Below are positions 50,054-59,930 of a stretch of 64,000 bases of DNA, piece by piece; the first letter of the stretch is position 1, and every line of letters begins with the position of its first letter. The DNA is taken from positions 62,001 through 126,000 of the forward strand of contig JAKBLM010000004.1 in the NCBI GenBank assembly GCA_021832085.1, written 5' to 3'. The stretch comes from Acidobacteriota bacterium (GTDB taxonomy: Bacteria; Acidobacteriota; Terriglobia; Acidiferrales; UBA7541). A program made the position numbers and the translations under genes. The notes below the pieces were generated by a model. The model saw nothing but the letters and a program-made list of their open reading frames with translations. It was not told the origin of the DNA and did no database searches.

Positions 50054-50374
50054 CGGAGTCGGTTCTAAGCGAAAGGAATTCAGTAACTCGGCACAAAGAG
50101 GAACAAGCTAATTTCCTTTTCTCTTTTCGCACTTTCCGCGCGTTTTGCAGCCATTTGCCACGAGTAGCGTGACATTCCAATCACGGCAAATATTGGGCGG
50201 TTGGAACGCTCGTTCTGAATTGCTTGAGCGCGCGGAAGTGCGTAATTTTCCTCAGTCACAGGGGAATCGCATCGCGACGCTCCCACGGAAGCAACGCAAG
50301 ACAACATGACCTCATCGCACCGAAAAGGGGTATGGCCGGAAGTGCCAAAAGCGCAAACCACGAGGAGGGGAACC

Positions 50375-50710
50375 ATGAACATGCATCGCTACTTTGCAAC
50401 ATCGGTGGTTGCTTCGCTGGTCTTGGGTATGGTCTTCGTCGCAGGACCGTTGTTTGCCCAAAACCGGCCAGCCAACACGGCGTCGCACGCGAACGCGGCG
50501 CCGCTAACGCGCAAGGCACAGCAGCAAACGTTCACGGGAACAATCGTCAAATCCGGAGGGTCGTACGTGCTCGAAGTGGCGGGAACCGCTTACCAGCTGA
50601 GCGACCAGACCGACGCCGCCAAATACGTCGGCAAGCAGGTGAAGGTGACTGGGGTACTCAATGCCAGCACCGACACCATCCGTGTCTCGAACATCCAACC
50701 TGCGATGTAA
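50375..50710 (+). CDS. Small secreted hypothetical protein
   Basis: 111 aa; RBS GAGGAGGGG; signal peptide MNMHRYFATSVVASLVLGMVFVAGPLFAQ; FTGTIVKSGGSYVLEVAGTAYQLSDQTDAAKYVGKQVKVTGVLNASTDTIRVSNIQ (OB-like). Confidence 0.75.
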   Translation: MNMHRYFATSVVASLVLGMVFVAGPLFAQNRPANTASHANAAPLTRKAQQQTFTGTIVKSGGSYVLEVAGTAYQLSDQTDAAKYVGKQVKVTGVLNASTDTIRVSNIQPAM

Positions 50711-51213
50711 ACGCGAGTCGGGCCGGCTGATCAGCATCATCACCGGCACCGTTTCGCACCCGTTGCGATGGAAGGAATGCGGGAACTGAGTTTCGCGATA
50801 CGCACGGTTTCCCGCCTCTCATCGCAGCCGCCACTTGTTTACAAACATGCTGTCGGGGCGAAACCGTCTCGCGCCGGGGAATGCGGCGGAGTAAGGCGTC
50901 GAGGCGGTTTCGCCCCTCATATGAGCACCCGGTCGGGAAGACCGGACTTTGCATTCCGGGGCGAAGTGTCGCTACGGCAGGTTGATGCCACCTTGCCGGA
51001 CACGGAATAGTGTTCCCCTGGGATAAGCATGCAGGTGCTCAACACTCTACCGACTTTTGACAACTTGCCGCCGGCCAAGAAGGCCGTACGGCAACCAAAT
51101 CCAGAGGGTAAGGAAGCAGTGGCCACGCTGCCCGACATATAACCTTTTGGTGAATTGACAAGGCGCCGGGCTTGCAGTGATAGTCGGGCTTTAACAAGCG
51201 GGCGCGACGTAGA

Positions 51214-51248
51214 GGGATGCGTGGGAGTTCACGGCTCCCACGCATCCC
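51214..51248 (+). repeat. Perfect 14-bp inverted repeat in the exopolysaccharide leader region
   Basis: GGGATGCGTGGGAG-TTCACGG-CTCCCACGCATCCC, without a T-tract. Confidence 0.85.
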
Positions 51249-51549
51249 AGGCCATAACGCACTTTACACGCACACGGAGAGTCCGCCATGGCTGAGATGA
51301 AGCCTATCAAAACGTTGTTTTCCCAACAAGGCTGTTTCCTGCGCGCTCTCTGCCTGCAGAAGCACTCGCTTTTGCCAGATTCGGTCAGAAACAATTCCGG
51401 TTCATTCACTCACTTATGCGCCATAAAGCGACTGCCGCAAGGGGGAAAACACCCGAACACAACCCTGCGGCAATGCGAAACAGACAGGCGCTCGCTTCCT
51501 TCTTTGGCTTTCTGAGGGATCGGAAGCGCGTTTTTTCCGAGGAATAGCA

Positions 51550-52299
51550 ATGAGGATCACACGATTTGCAGGGATAGGTTTCGTTTTACTTCTGGCTGCG
51601 ACGAGCCTTTGGGCGGCTCCCCAAAAGAAAGGTTCACCTCATCCGCCTGATCCCATCGCGAAAATCGTGGCGTCGGGAGTGAACAAGATCAATATCAAAC
51701 AAATTCAGGGCCAGCCCAGACTTTCCCAGCGCGATCCGCGTTATCAGTTGAATGTCGGTGATGTACTGGCAATCCAGTTTCCGTTCACACCGAAATTCAA
51801 CCAGAAGGTCACGGTCCAGCCGGACGGTTTCGTCAGTCTGAAAGACGTCGGGGACATTCATGTCGAAGGAGACACTCTTCCGCAGCTTCGGAAAACACTC
51901 TACACGGATTACTCGAAGACCCTGCGGAAGCCTGAGATTTCCGTGACGCTGAAGAAGTTCGAAAAGCCGTTTTTCGTGGCCCTCGGACAGGTGACGCACC
52001 CGGGCAAGTACGACCTACGCGGAGGGATAACTGTCGCCGCGGGAGTCAGCATGGCCGGAGGATTCACGCGAGAGGCGAAGGACTCTCAAGTTCTGTTGTT
52101 TCACCGTGTGTCTGAAAACTGGGTATCCGTGACAAAGGTGAACTTGAAGAGGATGTTGAGCGCGAGAAACCTTGCCGAAGACCCGGAACTCCACCCGGGT
52201 GACATGATTTACGTTCCGTCCAGCATACTTTCGAAAATTAGTCGGTTCATTCCTTTCCCGACTTTGGGTTACTCGCTCTACCGCACACCGGTTCCCTGA
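51550..52299 (+). CDS. Polysaccharide export protein (Wza-like, poly_export/SLBB)
   Basis: 249 aa; signal peptide; YQLNVGDVLAIQFPFTPKFNQKVTVQPDGFVSLKDVGDIHVEGDTLPQLRKTL; VALGQVTHPGKYDLRGGITVAAGVSMAGGFT. Confidence 0.9.
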   Translation: MRITRFAGIGFVLLLAATSLWAAPQKKGSPHPPDPIAKIVASGVNKINIKQIQGQPRLSQRDPRYQLNVGDVLAIQFPFTPKFNQKVTVQPDGFVSLKDVGDIHVEGDTLPQLRKTLYTDYSKTLRKPEISVTLKKFEKPFFVALGQVTHPGKYDLRGGITVAAGVSMAGGFTREAKDSQVLLFHRVSENWVSVTKVNLKRMLSARNLAEDPELHPGDMIYVPSSILSKISRFIPFPTLGYSLYRTPVP

Positions 52300-52312
52300 G
52301 AGGAGACGCGCC

Positions 52313-53920
52313 ATGGAAAGCCGCGATATTGTCGTCTATGATCCGGTTCGACGCATTCCGGCCAGTCCGCGAGAAGTGCTGCAGATCCTCTTCCGCCATC
52401 GCCGGCTCATACTGGTTTCGTTCTTTGCCGTTCTGGCAGGGGCGGTAATCACGATTGCTCTTTTCGGAATCAAGTACAGAGCCCACACAACAATTCTCGT
52501 AAGAAGCGATAGAAGCGACGAAATGATTTCCGCCGGCCGCGAACAACCGCACCCCCCCGGGAGCGACCTGACGCGCAAACGCCAGATCAATACCGAGGTG
52601 GCGCTGCTCAAGAGCCGGGATTTGCTCGAGAAAGTAGTTCGGCAATCGAATCTGTTTCTTCATTCCCACCACTCGTGGGGCCGACGACTAGAGGTCTGGG
52701 ACACGTCGAACAGCGGGATGGCCAAGGCAGTACGGGCATTGAGGGCCAAGTTGACAGTAGCGCCTATCCCCGACTCCAATCTGATCGGAGTCTCCTACAC
52801 TTCGCGTAATCCGGAACAGGCTGTCACCATACTGAGAAATTTGGATAAGTATTACATCGCCAAACACATCGCCGTGAACCGTCCTCCTGATGTGGTTCAC
52901 TTTTTTGCGCAGCAGACCAAGCATTACCAAGGAAAGCTCGTCGATGCGGAGAAGCGGCTGGCACGTTTCGACGTGGCAAAAGACGCCGCGGCGCCCGACT
53001 TGGAAAGAAAAATTGTATTGAAAAAGAGAAGCGAGTTCGAAGCCGGACTTCGGAGTGCCCAGGTGCAAATCGCGCAAACCCAACAACTCGACCGTGCACT
53101 CGAAGCCGAGCTTTCTGACACGCCGCCTCGACTGTCCACGCAGCAAACGCTCTCCGAGAATGGCCAGTTGTTGGCGGATTTGAAATCGACGTTGCAAAAC
53201 CTGGAAGACCAACGCACGGTGTTGTTGGCCAATTATCAGCCGACTTATCGTCCGGTCCGCAACGTCGAAAAACAGATCGCGCAAGTCAAAGCAGCGATTA
53301 CCAAGGCGGAAAGCAGGCCGCTGGAGCGGAAAACCACCGACCGGAACCCAACCTACGAAATGCTGCAATCCGAACTGGCAAAGAGCCGAGCTAGCCTATT
53401 TGGTTTGCGCCAGAGGGTTGCCGCCATCGCCCCGGTTGTGCAAACATACGAAAAAGCCGCGCTGGTTTCCGACGTCCAAGACATTCAGCGGAAGAATCTC
53501 GTCCGGTCAGTCACGGTCGATCAGCAAAACTACCTCTTGTATCTGAAGAAGCTGGAACAGGCCAGGATTTCGCAAGCCCTGGATAAACAGCAGATCCTGA
53601 ATGTGGCCGTGGCGGAGGCGCCAACCGTCCCCGCGCTTCCTACGACGTCACCGATATTACTGTTGGCCGCCAGCATCATTCTGGCAGGGATTCTAAGCGT
53701 GGGTGTTGCCTTCCTGGCGGACTATTTCGACTCCACTTTCCGGACACCCGATGAGGTTGCCAGGTATCTGGAACTTCCGGTCTTGGCGGCCCTCCCGATG
53801 ACCGGCGGTCCGGCGCGGTTCGCACTACAGGCAGATGGTGACAGCTATCCATTCGTGTCGTCCGAATCGGGCCACGGCCGAAGCCGATTGCTCTTCTGGC
53901 GCCAGCGAAACGGAGATTAG
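52313..53920 (+). CDS. Wzz/GNVR-type chain-length determinant (polysaccharide co-polymerase without kinase domain)
   Basis: 535 aa; two TM segments (LILVSFFAVLAGAVITIALFG; SPILLLAASIILAGILSVGVAFLADYFD); coiled-coil central part. Confidence 0.88.
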   Translation: MESRDIVVYDPVRRIPASPREVLQILFRHRRLILVSFFAVLAGAVITIALFGIKYRAHTTILVRSDRSDEMISAGREQPHPPGSDLTRKRQINTEVALLKSRDLLEKVVRQSNLFLHSHHSWGRRLEVWDTSNSGMAKAVRALRAKLTVAPIPDSNLIGVSYTSRNPEQAVTILRNLDKYYIAKHIAVNRPPDVVHFFAQQTKHYQGKLVDAEKRLARFDVAKDAAAPDLERKIVLKKRSEFEAGLRSAQVQIAQTQQLDRALEAELSDTPPRLSTQQTLSENGQLLADLKSTLQNLEDQRTVLLANYQPTYRPVRNVEKQIAQVKAAITKAESRPLERKTTDRNPTYEMLQSELAKSRASLFGLRQRVAAIAPVVQTYEKAALVSDVQDIQRKNLVRSVTVDQQNYLLYLKKLEQARISQALDKQQILNVAVAEAPTVPALPTTSPILLLAASIILAGILSVGVAFLADYFDSTFRTPDEVARYLELPVLAALPMTGGPARFALQADGDSYPFVSSESGHGRSRLLFWRQRNGD

Positions 53921-53929
53921 GAGCTGCCC

Positions 53930-55957
53930 GTGTTTCTTTCGTACTACGGATTGGCGGAACAACCTTTCGGCGTAACGCCGGACGCCCGATTTCTGTACAT
54001 GAGCGCTTCGCACCGGGAAGCGCTCGCGTCACTGCAGTATGGAATCGAGACGGGGCGTGGTTTCCTCGCCCTTATCGCCAGTCCTGGCATGGGAAAGACA
54101 ACCCTACTGTTCCAGCTCATGGAACACCTGCAGAGCTCTGCCCGCACCGTATTTCTGTTCCAGAGCCAAGGCACTACCACCGAACTACTGACCAATGTTC
54201 TTGCCGATTTGGGACTCGAGCCCGTCGGCGGAGACCTGAGCGCGCTGCAAAGCCAGTTGAACGAAGTCCTCGTTCGCGAGGCCCAACAGGGGAGGCGTTT
54301 CGTTCTGGTCATCGACGAGGCTCAAAACCTGAATGACGAGGTCCTCGAATCTGTGCGAATGCTCTCCAATTTCGAGACCCAGAGCAGCAAGCTCATGCAG
54401 ATTGTGCTGGCCGGCCAACCGCCGCTGGCAGACCGATTGGCGCGGAACCATATGACACAGCTTCGACAGCGCATGTCGGTGATTTGCCGCGTGGATCCGT
54501 TGAGCCCTGAAGATGGCGTCCGCTACATCGAAAATCGGCTGCGGATCGCGGGATATAAGGGAGGCCCGCTGTTCACGCCGGATGCCCTGCGCATGATCCT
54601 TGAGCGAAGCGCGGGTATCCCCCGGAACATCAACAACATTTGCTTTCACACTCTGTCCCTCGGCTGTGCATTGAAGCAGAAAAAGATCGATCTGCCGATT
54701 GTGCGGGAAGTACTCGCCGACCTCGAACTCGAACTCCTCGGAACCGGGCGGAAACAAAGCAGCGAGCCGCGTGAATATTCGTCCCCGGCGGGCAATACTC
54801 GCGAAGTACCCTCGGACGACGAGACAGGCCGGCGAGCCCCAGCTTATCAGGATTCCTATCGCTGGAACGACGCAGCTTTCGCACTCCTCGCGAAAGATTC
54901 CGTCCGACATGGTAGGGGCACGCATAGCCCGGAACGGACTTTTGTCCTTTTGTTGCTGCTCCTACTTGCAATAGCAATCGCGTGGAGCCTGACTAGGGGG
55001 AATTTCGCGGCTGTTATGCAGGCATCCCGCAATGACGCACATCGGTTGCTCCAGTTTGCCGCCAACCACGTATCGGGCGTGGGAGCCGTGGCAGAGAATC
55101 ACAGCGCGCCCCCGGAGAAGGATCCTGCCGCTGCCGCTGGAAAGAATCCGACACCGGCGTCGGATGCCCCGCGTGACTCCGACTCGGGAATCGCCAGCTT
55201 AAAAACGCAGAGACTCGACTCGGCCGCTGACGACCCCGGGTCTGCTTCTGCCGGTCAAGACATTCAGAGTTCTGCGGGTTCGGCCCTTGCGGCGCTCACC
55301 CATGCGGGCGCTCTGTCAGGGAGCCTTTTCTCGCACCGCAGTTCTCGACTTACCGTGCACCAAGCAGTCGTTTCACCTGATCATTCCCATACACGGGCGA
55401 GCCATCCTTCTGGACTCAACTCGCCCCAAGTCACGGCCAAGCGTGAACTGGGCGAGCTGTTCATCGAATCGAATATTCACGACGCCAGGGTGTATATCAA
55501 TGGCAAAAGTGAACCGAGCTGGCTAACGCCGCATAGTTTCCTGCTACCAGTGGGCACCTATTGGGTTTCAGTTCGGAAAGACGGCCGTTCTCCCTGGTCT
55601 CAGACCGTGTATGTGGGCAAGGGCAGGACCAAATGGTCTTTCGCCAATCTAGGCCGCCCCAGCGCTGTGGTGGAAATTGAGACACAGCCACCGGGGGTGC
55701 CGGTGTTCATTGATGGCGAAGACTACGGACCGAGTCCCGTCGAAGGCACCCTTCCGGCCGGGGAACATACGTATAAAGCCATTCCGCGAAACGGTGGCCA
55801 ACCCTACGTCGGCACGTTCTTCCTAAAGCCCAACGGTATATTGAGAGTCACTGTGAAATGGCCGACCGCGATGAGAGGGCCGAATGAGGGAGAACAGATA
55901 GATCGTTTGCACGGCCGGCAGGATCCAGGTGCGCAAAGAGGGGGAGCCCTTGAGTAG
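53930..55957 (+). CDS. ExeA/GspA-like AAA ATPase fused through a TM helix to C-terminal PEGA-like repeats
   Basis: 675 aa; MFLSYYGLAEQPFGVTPDARFLYMSASHREALASL, Walker A ASPGMGKTTLL, VIDEAQNL; TM FVLLLLLLLAIAIAWSL; C-terminal GELFIESNIHDARVYINGK and VEIETQPPGVPVFIDGEDYGPSPVEGTLPAGEHTYKAI. Confidence 0.9.
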   Translation: MFLSYYGLAEQPFGVTPDARFLYMSASHREALASLQYGIETGRGFLALIASPGMGKTTLLFQLMEHLQSSARTVFLFQSQGTTTELLTNVLADLGLEPVGGDLSALQSQLNEVLVREAQQGRRFVLVIDEAQNLNDEVLESVRMLSNFETQSSKLMQIVLAGQPPLADRLARNHMTQLRQRMSVICRVDPLSPEDGVRYIENRLRIAGYKGGPLFTPDALRMILERSAGIPRNINNICFHTLSLGCALKQKKIDLPIVREVLADLELELLGTGRKQSSEPREYSSPAGNTREVPSDDETGRRAPAYQDSYRWNDAAFALLAKDSVRHGRGTHSPERTFVLLLLLLLAIAIAWSLTRGNFAAVMQASRNDAHRLLQFAANHVSGVGAVAENHSAPPEKDPAAAAGKNPTPASDAPRDSDSGIASLKTQRLDSAADDPGSASAGQDIQSSAGSALAALTHAGALSGSLFSHRSSRLTVHQAVVSPDHSHTRASHPSGLNSPQVTAKRELGELFIESNIHDARVYINGKSEPSWLTPHSFLLPVGTYWVSVRKDGRSPWSQTVYVGKGRTKWSFANLGRPSAVVEIETQPPGVPVFIDGEDYGPSPVEGTLPAGEHTYKAIPRNGGQPYVGTFFLKPNGILRVTVKWPTAMRGPNEGEQIDRLHGRQDPGAQRGGALE

Positions 55958-56684
55958 AAATTTTGAACTGCTTCAACAGATGTCGGTCGACAGGACCCGG
56001 GTGTGGGAAGCCGAGCCGATCATTCCAACGAAGAAACGGCTGAAGCCTGATCCTCGCGCATTGTCGCACGAAGAGTTGATCAAGCTCATCCAGCGGGCCT
56101 TTCTCCTGTCAGAACCGGAAGGACAACGAGTCGTGGTCTTTACTGGCGGGCAAAAAGGCAGTGGTTGCAGTTCGATACTTGTAGGCGTTGGCCAGATTTT
56201 AGCCGCCCAAACAGATCGGGGAGTCTGCTTGGTAGATGCCAACGTGGAGAATCCTGCTCTCCATCTCTGTTTCGGGGTGGAGAATCTCAACGGATTGACC
56301 AGCGCTCTTGCAGAAGATAGGCCTTTGAGCAACTACCTCCAGAGGCTTCGCGGAGGGAATCTTTGGCTGCTGCCGTGCGGATCGAATATCTCACGGCTTC
56401 ATGCCACACTTACTGCGGAAAAGTTTCAACTGCGCTTGGCGGAACTGCGTCGCGAATTTGCCTATGTGCTGGTGGATGCGCCCCCGGTTGATGGACGCGC
56501 GGACGCAGTGATATTGGGCAGGCTCGCTGACGGCGTCGTCTTGGTGCTTGAGGCAAATGTAACACGGAGAGAAGTCGCTCGAATTGCCAAGGAGACTTTT
56601 GAGGCTGCGCAGGTGCGTCTGTTGGGAGCCGTACTCAACAAGCGCACGTTCCCGGTTCCCGCCTGGATCTACAACAGGCTTTAG
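55929..56684 (+). CDS. CpsD/CapB-family (BY-kinase-like) P-loop protein with non-canonical Walker A
   Basis: 251 aa; VVVFTGGQKGSGCSSILVGVGQILA, VCLVDANVENPALH, YVLVDAPPV; GTG start. Confidence 0.82.
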   Translation: MRKEGEPLSRNFELLQQMSVDRTRVWEAEPIIPTKKRLKPDPRALSHEELIKLIQRAFLLSEPEGQRVVVFTGGQKGSGCSSILVGVGQILAAQTDRGVCLVDANVENPALHLCFGVENLNGLTSALAEDRPLSNYLQRLRGGNLWLLPCGSNISRLHATLTAEKFQLRLAELRREFAYVLVDAPPVDGRADAVILGRLADGVVLVLEANVTRREVARIAKETFEAAQVRLLGAVLNKRTFPVPAWIYNRL

Positions 56685-56756
56685 AGCGGCGGGAGTGCCA
56701 CAAAATCGAAGTTTTGTCCGTTTAAGAACCCTGTATGGGACTCACAAGGCGGAGCT

Positions 56757-57317
56757 ATGTCCCTTAATGTATCAATGGTCGAACTTCAAACGACGGCGCC
56801 ACCGGTCTGCGCTTCCCAGGACGCACCGGCTTGGTATGCCATCCGGACTCGCTCGCGTCATGAGAAACGGGTTGCGGCGCTACTTCGGGAGAAACGGATC
56901 ACGACATTTCTGCCGCTCGTGAAGGAAGTTCACCGCTGGAGCGATCGCCGCAAACTTATCGAACAACCCCTTTTCCGCGGTTATGTGTTCGTGCACATCA
57001 GGAATACGGCAGAACGCACTCTTTCCGTCCTCCGCACTCCTGGTGTGGCGGGTTTTGTCGGAGTCCAGGGGACTGCGACACCGATTCCGGACCAGGAGAT
57101 TTACAACATTCGCACTCTTCTTTCTGGCAACCTGCCCTTTAGCGTGTTTCCTTTCCTACACGCCGGGCAACGGGTCAGGATCCGCGGCGGTTGTTTGCAT
57201 GGCGTGGAGGGACGCCTGGTGGAAGTGAATTCCAATCGCAGCGTGGTCGTATCCGTGGAACTGATCCGGAAATCGGTGGTCATCCGTGTCTCCGGTTTCG
57301 ATCTGGAGATCATATGA
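56757..57317 (+). CDS. Specialised NusG paralog (LoaP/UpxY/RfaH-like antiterminator)
   Basis: 186 aa; APAWYAIRTRSRHEKRVAALLREKRITTFLPLVKEVHRWSDRRKLIEQPLFRGYVFVHI; C-terminal KOW-like GQRVRIRGGCLHGVEGRLVEV. Confidence 0.9.
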   Translation: MSLNVSMVELQTTAPPVCASQDAPAWYAIRTRSRHEKRVAALLREKRITTFLPLVKEVHRWSDRRKLIEQPLFRGYVFVHIRNTAERTLSVLRTPGVAGFVGVQGTATPIPDQEIYNIRTLLSGNLPFSVFPFLHAGQRVRIRGGCLHGVEGRLVEVNSNRSVVVSVELIRKSVVIRVSGFDLEII

Positions 57318-57534
57318 CCGCTCAAGATTGCGGCCGGGTTCAACCTCGAATGCCGAAACCTGTTGCGCTTTTTTCTCGCAACGAGAGGAGGACCGGAGAA
57401 TCGAATTGCCGCGATGCTACCGGCCACAAACACTCTTTCCTGAAAATTACCAGCTGACTCGAGACCGATTCAACCAACATGTGGTGCCCTCAAGACAGCT
57501 CGAAAACGGCGTTGCCGTCGGAAAGGATCACACC

Positions 57535-58974
57535 ATGCCAATTACACGCCGCCGCATTCTGCTGACGTTATTTAAGTTGCTCGATCTGGCGATCATGGTG
57601 GCCAGCTTCGGGCTTGCGACCATTCCGATACTGTATCAATCACATGCTGTGTCATTGTCTGAGTTCTTCTCGCTGCGAGTAACGATTCAGAATTTCATCA
57701 TTTTCCTGGGTTTCGTCCTGGCCTGGCACCTTCTTTTCGTGGCGCTTGGCCTCTACCAGTCGCGCCGCTTGGTGGCCGCGCGCTCCGAGATCCTCGATAT
57801 CCTCAAGGGAACATCATTGGGAACGGCCGTTATCGCCATAGCGGCCGTTTTGTTCCAGATTCGCATGGCGAACGCGACGTTTCTCGCGGCTTTCTGGATG
57901 ATTAGCAGTACGGGCGAGGTAGCGAGCAGGCTGGCCCTGAGATACGTCCTGAGGCGGATCCGGGAGAAGGGACATAATCTCCGACACCTTTTGATTGTCG
58001 GCACCGGCCCCCATGCCATGGATTTCGCACGGAAGGCTACAGGCCGGCCTGAACTCGGCTATCAGCTCGTTGGCTTCTCTGATGACAGGAGGGCGGAGAA
58101 CAATGAGTTCCGCGAAAGCGGATATAACGTGGTTTGCGACTTGACGCATTTTGTCGAGTTCATTCGTAAGAACGTGGTCGACGAGGTTGTCATTGCCCTG
58201 CCGATTACTTCACGTTACTTCCAGGTGTCGCGAATCGCCGAACTGTGCCAGGAGCAGGGGATCGTTGTGAGGTTTCTAAAAAGTGCCCTCGACTTGAGAA
58301 TGGCCGGTTTCTCGGAAGAGGACTTCGAGGCCGACTCGTTGGTGACACTTTACGGTGGGCCGCTAGGAGGTTGGCCGGTACTTGCCAAGCGGGTGCTTGA
58401 TTTCACGATAGCGCTCGTTGTGTTGATCCTTCTTTCCCCTGTATTCCTTCTGACGTCCCTGCTGATCAGGTTGAGCTCACCAGGGCCGGTGTTGTTCACC
58501 CAGGAAAGGCTTGGACTGAACAAGCGCCGCTTTCGAATCTATAAGTTTCGCACGATGGTTCCAGACGCCGAAAAGCGTCTGGCCGAAGTGGGTCACATGA
58601 ATGAGGTCAGTGGTCCGGTTTTCAAGATCAAAAACGATCCCCGATTAACTCCCGTGGGTAAGATATTGCGCAAGAGCAGCATTGATGAGTTACCTCAGCT
58701 CTTGAACGTTCTCAAAGGTGACATGAGTCTCGTAGGCCCACGGCCGCTGCCGGTTCGCGATTACGAGGGCTTTGACCAGGACTGGCATCGTCGGCGATTT
58801 AGTGTGCGTCCAGGGATCACCTGTCTGTGGCAGATCAGTGGGAGGAGCGCCATCTCGTTCGACCGGTGGATGGAACTCGATATGCAATATATCGACCAGT
58901 GGTCGTTGTGGCTGGACTTCAAAATCCTCGTAGGAACGATTCCCGCCGTCCTCAAAGGGAGCGGTGCCGCCTGA
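57535..58974 (+). CDS. Polyprenyl-phosphate hexose-1-phosphate transferase (WcaJ-like PHPT) initiating exopolysaccharide
   Basis: ATG at 57535; N-terminal TM helices; C-terminal KRVLDFTIALVVLILLSPVFLLTSLLIRLSSPGPVLFTQERLGLNKRRFRIYKFRTM, SIDELPQLLNVLKGDMSLVGPRP. Confidence 0.93.
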   Translation: MPITRRRILLTLFKLLDLAIMVASFGLATIPILYQSHAVSLSEFFSLRVTIQNFIIFLGFVLAWHLLFVALGLYQSRRLVAARSEILDILKGTSLGTAVIAIAAVLFQIRMANATFLAAFWMISSTGEVASRLALRYVLRRIREKGHNLRHLLIVGTGPHAMDFARKATGRPELGYQLVGFSDDRRAENNEFRESGYNVVCDLTHFVEFIRKNVVDEVVIALPITSRYFQVSRIAELCQEQGIVVRFLKSALDLRMAGFSEEDFEADSLVTLYGGPLGGWPVLAKRVLDFTIALVVLILLSPVFLLTSLLIRLSSPGPVLFTQERLGLNKRRFRIYKFRTMVPDAEKRLAEVGHMNEVSGPVFKIKNDPRLTPVGKILRKSSIDELPQLLNVLKGDMSLVGPRPLPVRDYEGFDQDWHRRRFSVRPGITCLWQISGRSAISFDRWMELDMQYIDQWSLWLDFKILVGTIPAVLKGSGAA

Positions 58975-59033
58975 TTGCGTGCAACCGCTTATCCTTCCGT
59001 GCTTCTTTCACAAAAGGTAAGCGGAAACAAAGG

Positions 59034-59927
59034 ATGTTCATAATGTGTGCCGAAAATACAACACGTGGGCATACCGGCGATCATAAGTCGGCACGCCAAC
59101 GCCTGGTTGATGCACATTTCCAGGCAGGAGCGAGTTCATGGCGGGACGTTTATCTCCGGAACGACCTGAGCGGCCAAATCCATCGGCAGCGACAATCAGC
59201 GGCTCTTGCCTTGGTGGACAATCTCCGATTGCCTCCACGTGCTCGCGTCTTGGAAGCGGGCTGCGGTACTGGCCGAATCGCCGTCGCATTGGCCAAGCGA
59301 AGTTTCCTGGTGACCGCGATTGATACCGTGACGCATATGCTTGCGATGACTCGTCAGGCGGCAATCGAGGCAGGTGTGAATGGCCGGATCAGACTGATTC
59401 AGAGCGACGTTCACAATACGGGCTTCTCCGCCGAGCAGTTCGATCTGGCATTGGCAATTGGCGTGGTCCCCTGGTCGGAACATCCGGAAAGAGCTATCCG
59501 CGAACTCGTCCGTGTGGTGAGGCCCGGCCGCTACGTCGTATTGAGCGCGGATAATCTGTGGTGCCTCCCTCACATCCTGGACCCTTTTTGCTTTCCTGCG
59601 ATGCGGCCGATTCGGTGGAAGATGTCGGGGGCACTGGAGCGATTGATGATCCGGTCTACTCGCCCGCTGCGATATCGCTACCATTCCGTACGCGAGTTCG
59701 ACGCAATCTTATCCCACGCAGGCCTTGAAAAAATCGAGGGCGTTACCGTGGGATTTGGCCCCTTCAGCCTCTTCAACCGGAAGCTGTTGTCCAGTTCTGC
59801 CGAGCTCAGGGTTAACGGAAAACTCCAGGCACTCGCTGACCGGGGATTCCCACTGATCCGCTCGGCCGGAGTCGAATACGTGGTCTCGAGCAGGAAGGCA
59901 ACTCGCCTGATACAAAAGGAGGACTGA
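59034..59927 (+). CDS. Class I SAM-dependent methyltransferase
   Basis: ARVLEAGCGTGRIAVALAKRSFLVTAIDTVTHMLAMTRQAA (motif I) in ORF 58827-59927; start 59034 or 59043. Confidence 0.88.
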   Translation: MFIMCAENTTRGHTGDHKSARQRLVDAHFQAGASSWRDVYLRNDLSGQIHRQRQSAALALVDNLRLPPRARVLEAGCGTGRIAVALAKRSFLVTAIDTVTHMLAMTRQAAIEAGVNGRIRLIQSDVHNTGFSAEQFDLALAIGVVPWSEHPERAIRELVRVVRPGRYVVLSADNLWCLPHILDPFCFPAMRPIRWKMSGALERLMIRSTRPLRYRYHSVREFDAILSHAGLEKIEGVTVGFGPFSLFNRKLLSSSAELRVNGKLQALADRGFPLIRSAGVEYVVSSRKATRLIQKED

Positions 59928-59930
59928 TCG

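Noticed and set aside
49984-50060. Functional tRNA-Tyr gene
   Set aside because: Only the 3' half is tRNA-like; no 5' acceptor partner, imperfect D/anticodon stems, and no long variable arm expected for bacterial tRNA-Tyr.
51288-51515. 75-aa ORF in the EPS leader region
   Set aside because: No family resemblance and lies in probable untranslated leader; kept as non-coding unless proteomics says otherwise.
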